A DNA stretch of 64,000 nucleotides from assembly GCF_902498845.1 (NCBI RefSeq), contig NZ_CABVLM010000013.1, forward strand, positions 89,057 through 153,056, read 5' to 3'. Both the position numbers and the translations under genes were made by a program. Positions 62,869 to 64,000 of this stretch are shown in pieces (position 1 is the first letter of the stretch; each line of letters starts with the position of its first letter). Source of the DNA: Pseudoalteromonas rhizosphaerae (GTDB lineage: Bacteria > Pseudomonadota > Gammaproteobacteria > Enterobacterales > Alteromonadaceae). The notes below the pieces were generated by a model. It saw only the letters and a program-made list of their open reading frames with translations, searched no databases and was not told where the DNA came from.

Positions 62869-63582
62869 TCAAAATGGCTGTGGGCAATGTAGGTGCGTTT
62901 GCTTGGAGCTTCGAGGGTGTACAAAAAACAGATCGCTGGCATGTAATTGTAAGCGCTCAGCCAGTTGTTGGCTATGTTGGTTTTTATACAGATCACAGCC
63001 AATAATTGGGTGCCCAATGCTCTGACTGTGAATACGTAATTGATGTGTACGCCCCGTCACAGGGGTAAATTGCACTAAAGTACGCGGCGGTGATGTTAAG
63101 CGCTGTAATACTAAATAGTCACTGACGGCAGACTTACCCGTCACATTACAAATTTTAACTAATGGAAAGAGTAATTTATCTTTGACTATTGCAGCGTTTA
63201 TTTGACCTACGTCATTTAATAACCAGCCATCCAAGATAGCTATATAGTGCTTTTTAATTGTCCCAGCTTGAAATTGCTTATTAAGCTGCTTAGTTGATTC
63301 AGGGTTAAGGCCTACAATCATAATACCTGAAGTACCATAATCTAACCGATGCGGCAATTTAGCTGTCGGAAATGCGGCAGTCAGACCTGGCTGCCCATTC
63401 ACTAAACGATAATGCACAGAATCCCAATTGGCCGGATTTTTACCAGATAAACTCAGTAAACCACTGGGTTTATTGATCAATAAAATATCATCGTCTTTAT
63501 ATAAAATTTCCACATACTCATAGCAAATCGATGCAATAAAGTCATCAACAATAATCTTAGGTTTCAAACTACAATCAGACAT
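62869..63582 (-). CDS. RluA-family pseudouridine synthase
   Basis: The protein has 237 residues. It isomerises specific uridines in rRNA or tRNA. Motifs of the RluA group: NKPSGLLSL, catalytic Asp81 in LPHRLDYGTSG, KKHYIAILDG and VTGRTHQLRIHSQSIGHPII. It lacks an S4 domain, as does RluA (219 residues in E. coli), so the product may modify 23S rRNA and tRNA like RluA, but specificity cannot be read from motifs. AAGGAATTAA precedes the ATG. It lies between htpG and the rRNA operon end. Confidence 0.88.
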   Translation of the reverse strand: MSDCSLKPKIIVDDFIASICYEYVEILYKDDDILLINKPSGLLSLSGKNPANWDSVHYRLVNGQPGLTAAFPTAKLPHRLDYGTSGIMIVGLNPESTKQLNKQFQAGTIKKHYIAILDGWLLNDVGQINAAIVKDKLLFPLVKICNVTGKSAVSDYLVLQRLTSPPRTLVQFTPVTGRTHQLRIHSQSIGHPIIGCDLYKNQHSQQLAERLQLHASDLFFVHPRSSKQTHLHCPQPF

Positions 63583-63729
63583 TTAATTCCTTACTGTGAT
63601 TTAGTACATAAACCAAAATAATTAGCGCTAGAATTTAGCGATGAGTACGAAAAGTTCTTATTGCACTATTTTAAAGCTTATTTAAATATGTGAAAGAAAA
63701 AGCTCTGGCTTAATCGTGGCGTTCTTTTA

Positions 63730-63816
63730 TCCGTGGGTGTCAGATACTCAACCCACGCTACGGTGTATAGGTTGACACAGTGCGGCTCGCTAGCTTTACT
63801 CTCGCTAACTCGCTAC
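63730..63816. repeat. Intergenic hairpin repeats upstream of the 5S region
   Basis: CGTGGGTGTCAG-atactca-ACCCACGC is an inverted repeat, and CTCGCTAGCTTTACTCTCGC followed by TAACTCGCTA is a second block that resembles the CTAGCGAGTTAG...TTAGCGAGC block at 22273-22305 in inverted orientation. These are dispersed REP-like units. Confidence 0.5.
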
Positions 63817-63837
63817 TATTTCACTTTCCTACAGACG

Positions 63838-63869
63838 TAAAAAAGCCGCTTCATTTCTGAAGCGGCTTT
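63838..63869 (-). terminator. Terminator of the rRNA operon
   Basis: AAAGCCGCTTC-atttct-GAAGCGGCTTT, followed by a T-run on the minus strand, ends 12 bases past the 3' end of 5S rRNA. Confidence 0.9.
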
Positions 63870-63880
63870 CTCAATTTGGA

Positions 63881-63997
63881 GCCTGGCAATGTCCTACTTT
63901 CACATAGCAAATGCTACACTATCATCGGCGCTGTTTCGTTTCACTACTGAGTTCGGCATGGGGTCAGGTGGGTCCAAAACGCTATTGTTACCAAGCA
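63881..63997 (-). rRNA. rrf: 5S ribosomal RNA
   Basis: On the minus strand the sequence starts TGCTTGGTAACAATAGCG and ends with the paired CATTGCCAGGC. It has the central TGACCCCATGCCGAACTCAG found in gammaproteobacterial 5S. It is about 117 bases and lies at the 3' end of an rRNA operon whose 23S gene lies beyond the right edge. Confidence 0.97.
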
Positions 63998-64000
63998 AAT

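Noticed and set aside
1..64000. CRISPR arrays, tRNA genes, prophage
   Set aside because: No regularly spaced repeats, no tRNA cloverleaf and no phage structural or integrase genes were seen on reading both strands.

Overview
The window looks like a chromosomal segment of a marine gammaproteobacterium of the Alteromonadales, most likely Pseudoalteromonas. The composition is AT-rich. The GH5 cellulase is very close to the cold-adapted Cel5G of Pseudoalteromonas haloplanktis. There is a DUF4785 protein, a membrane-anchored AraC regulator and many single-gene housekeeping markers of that order (gltBD, grxD, sodB, prkA-yeaH-spoVR, adk, htpG). A 5S rRNA gene at the right edge on the minus strand shows that the 3' end of an rRNA operon enters the window there.

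Layout. 0-1.6 kb: cydAB-type quinol oxidase (CioA-like, short Q-loop), divergent from a MocR-type regulator. 3-9.8 kb: small metabolic and envelope genes (AcpH, phosphoethanolamine-transferase-like protein, AraC regulator divergent from a DUF2306 protein, YdjM-like hydrolase), with a truncated HxlR regulator at 4.3 kb. 10-18.7 kb: secreted hydrolases (Cel5G-like cellulase, DUF885 peptidase-like protein, lipase plus DUF4785 partner), with an unfamiliar DUF6892-like gene and a broken reading frame at 14-16.7 kb. 19.1-22.1 kb: a very AT-rich pair, an HD-domain phosphohydrolase and a radical SAM protein whose frame is split at an A8 run. 22.1-22.6 kb: a composite of hairpin repeats. 22.6-24.7 kb: a TonB-dependent siderophore receptor with a Fur-like site. 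24.9-35.6 kb: an accessory region with an ankyrin protein, a short endonuclease V, two SUKH (SMI1/KNR4) proteins on either side of an hscC / J-protein / DUF1266 operon, a DprA-like protein and unknown genes.

36-42 kb: gltBD. 42.5-50 kb: a six-gene ABC efflux and two-component operon preceded by paired palindromes, a sigma54-like promoter and a 29-codon membrane micro-ORF. The adaptor, ATPase and two FtsX-type permeases form a MacB-like exporter; the NtrC-type regulator and kinase at the end of the cluster probably switch it on. 50-57 kb: grxD and sodB (divergent, with paired palindromes between them) and the prkA-yeaH-spoVR-usp stress operon. 57-64 kb: a REC-CheC plus diguanylate cyclase pair, an exported thiol peroxidase, adk, htpG with a clear sigma32 promoter, an RluA-type pseudouridine synthase and the 5S gene.

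The two strongest candidates for something undescribed are the HD / frameshifted radical SAM pair (19.15-22.04 kb) and the HscC chaperone operon bracketed by SUKH-domain proteins (26.6-34.0 kb). No CRISPR array, tRNA gene or intact insertion sequence was seen.
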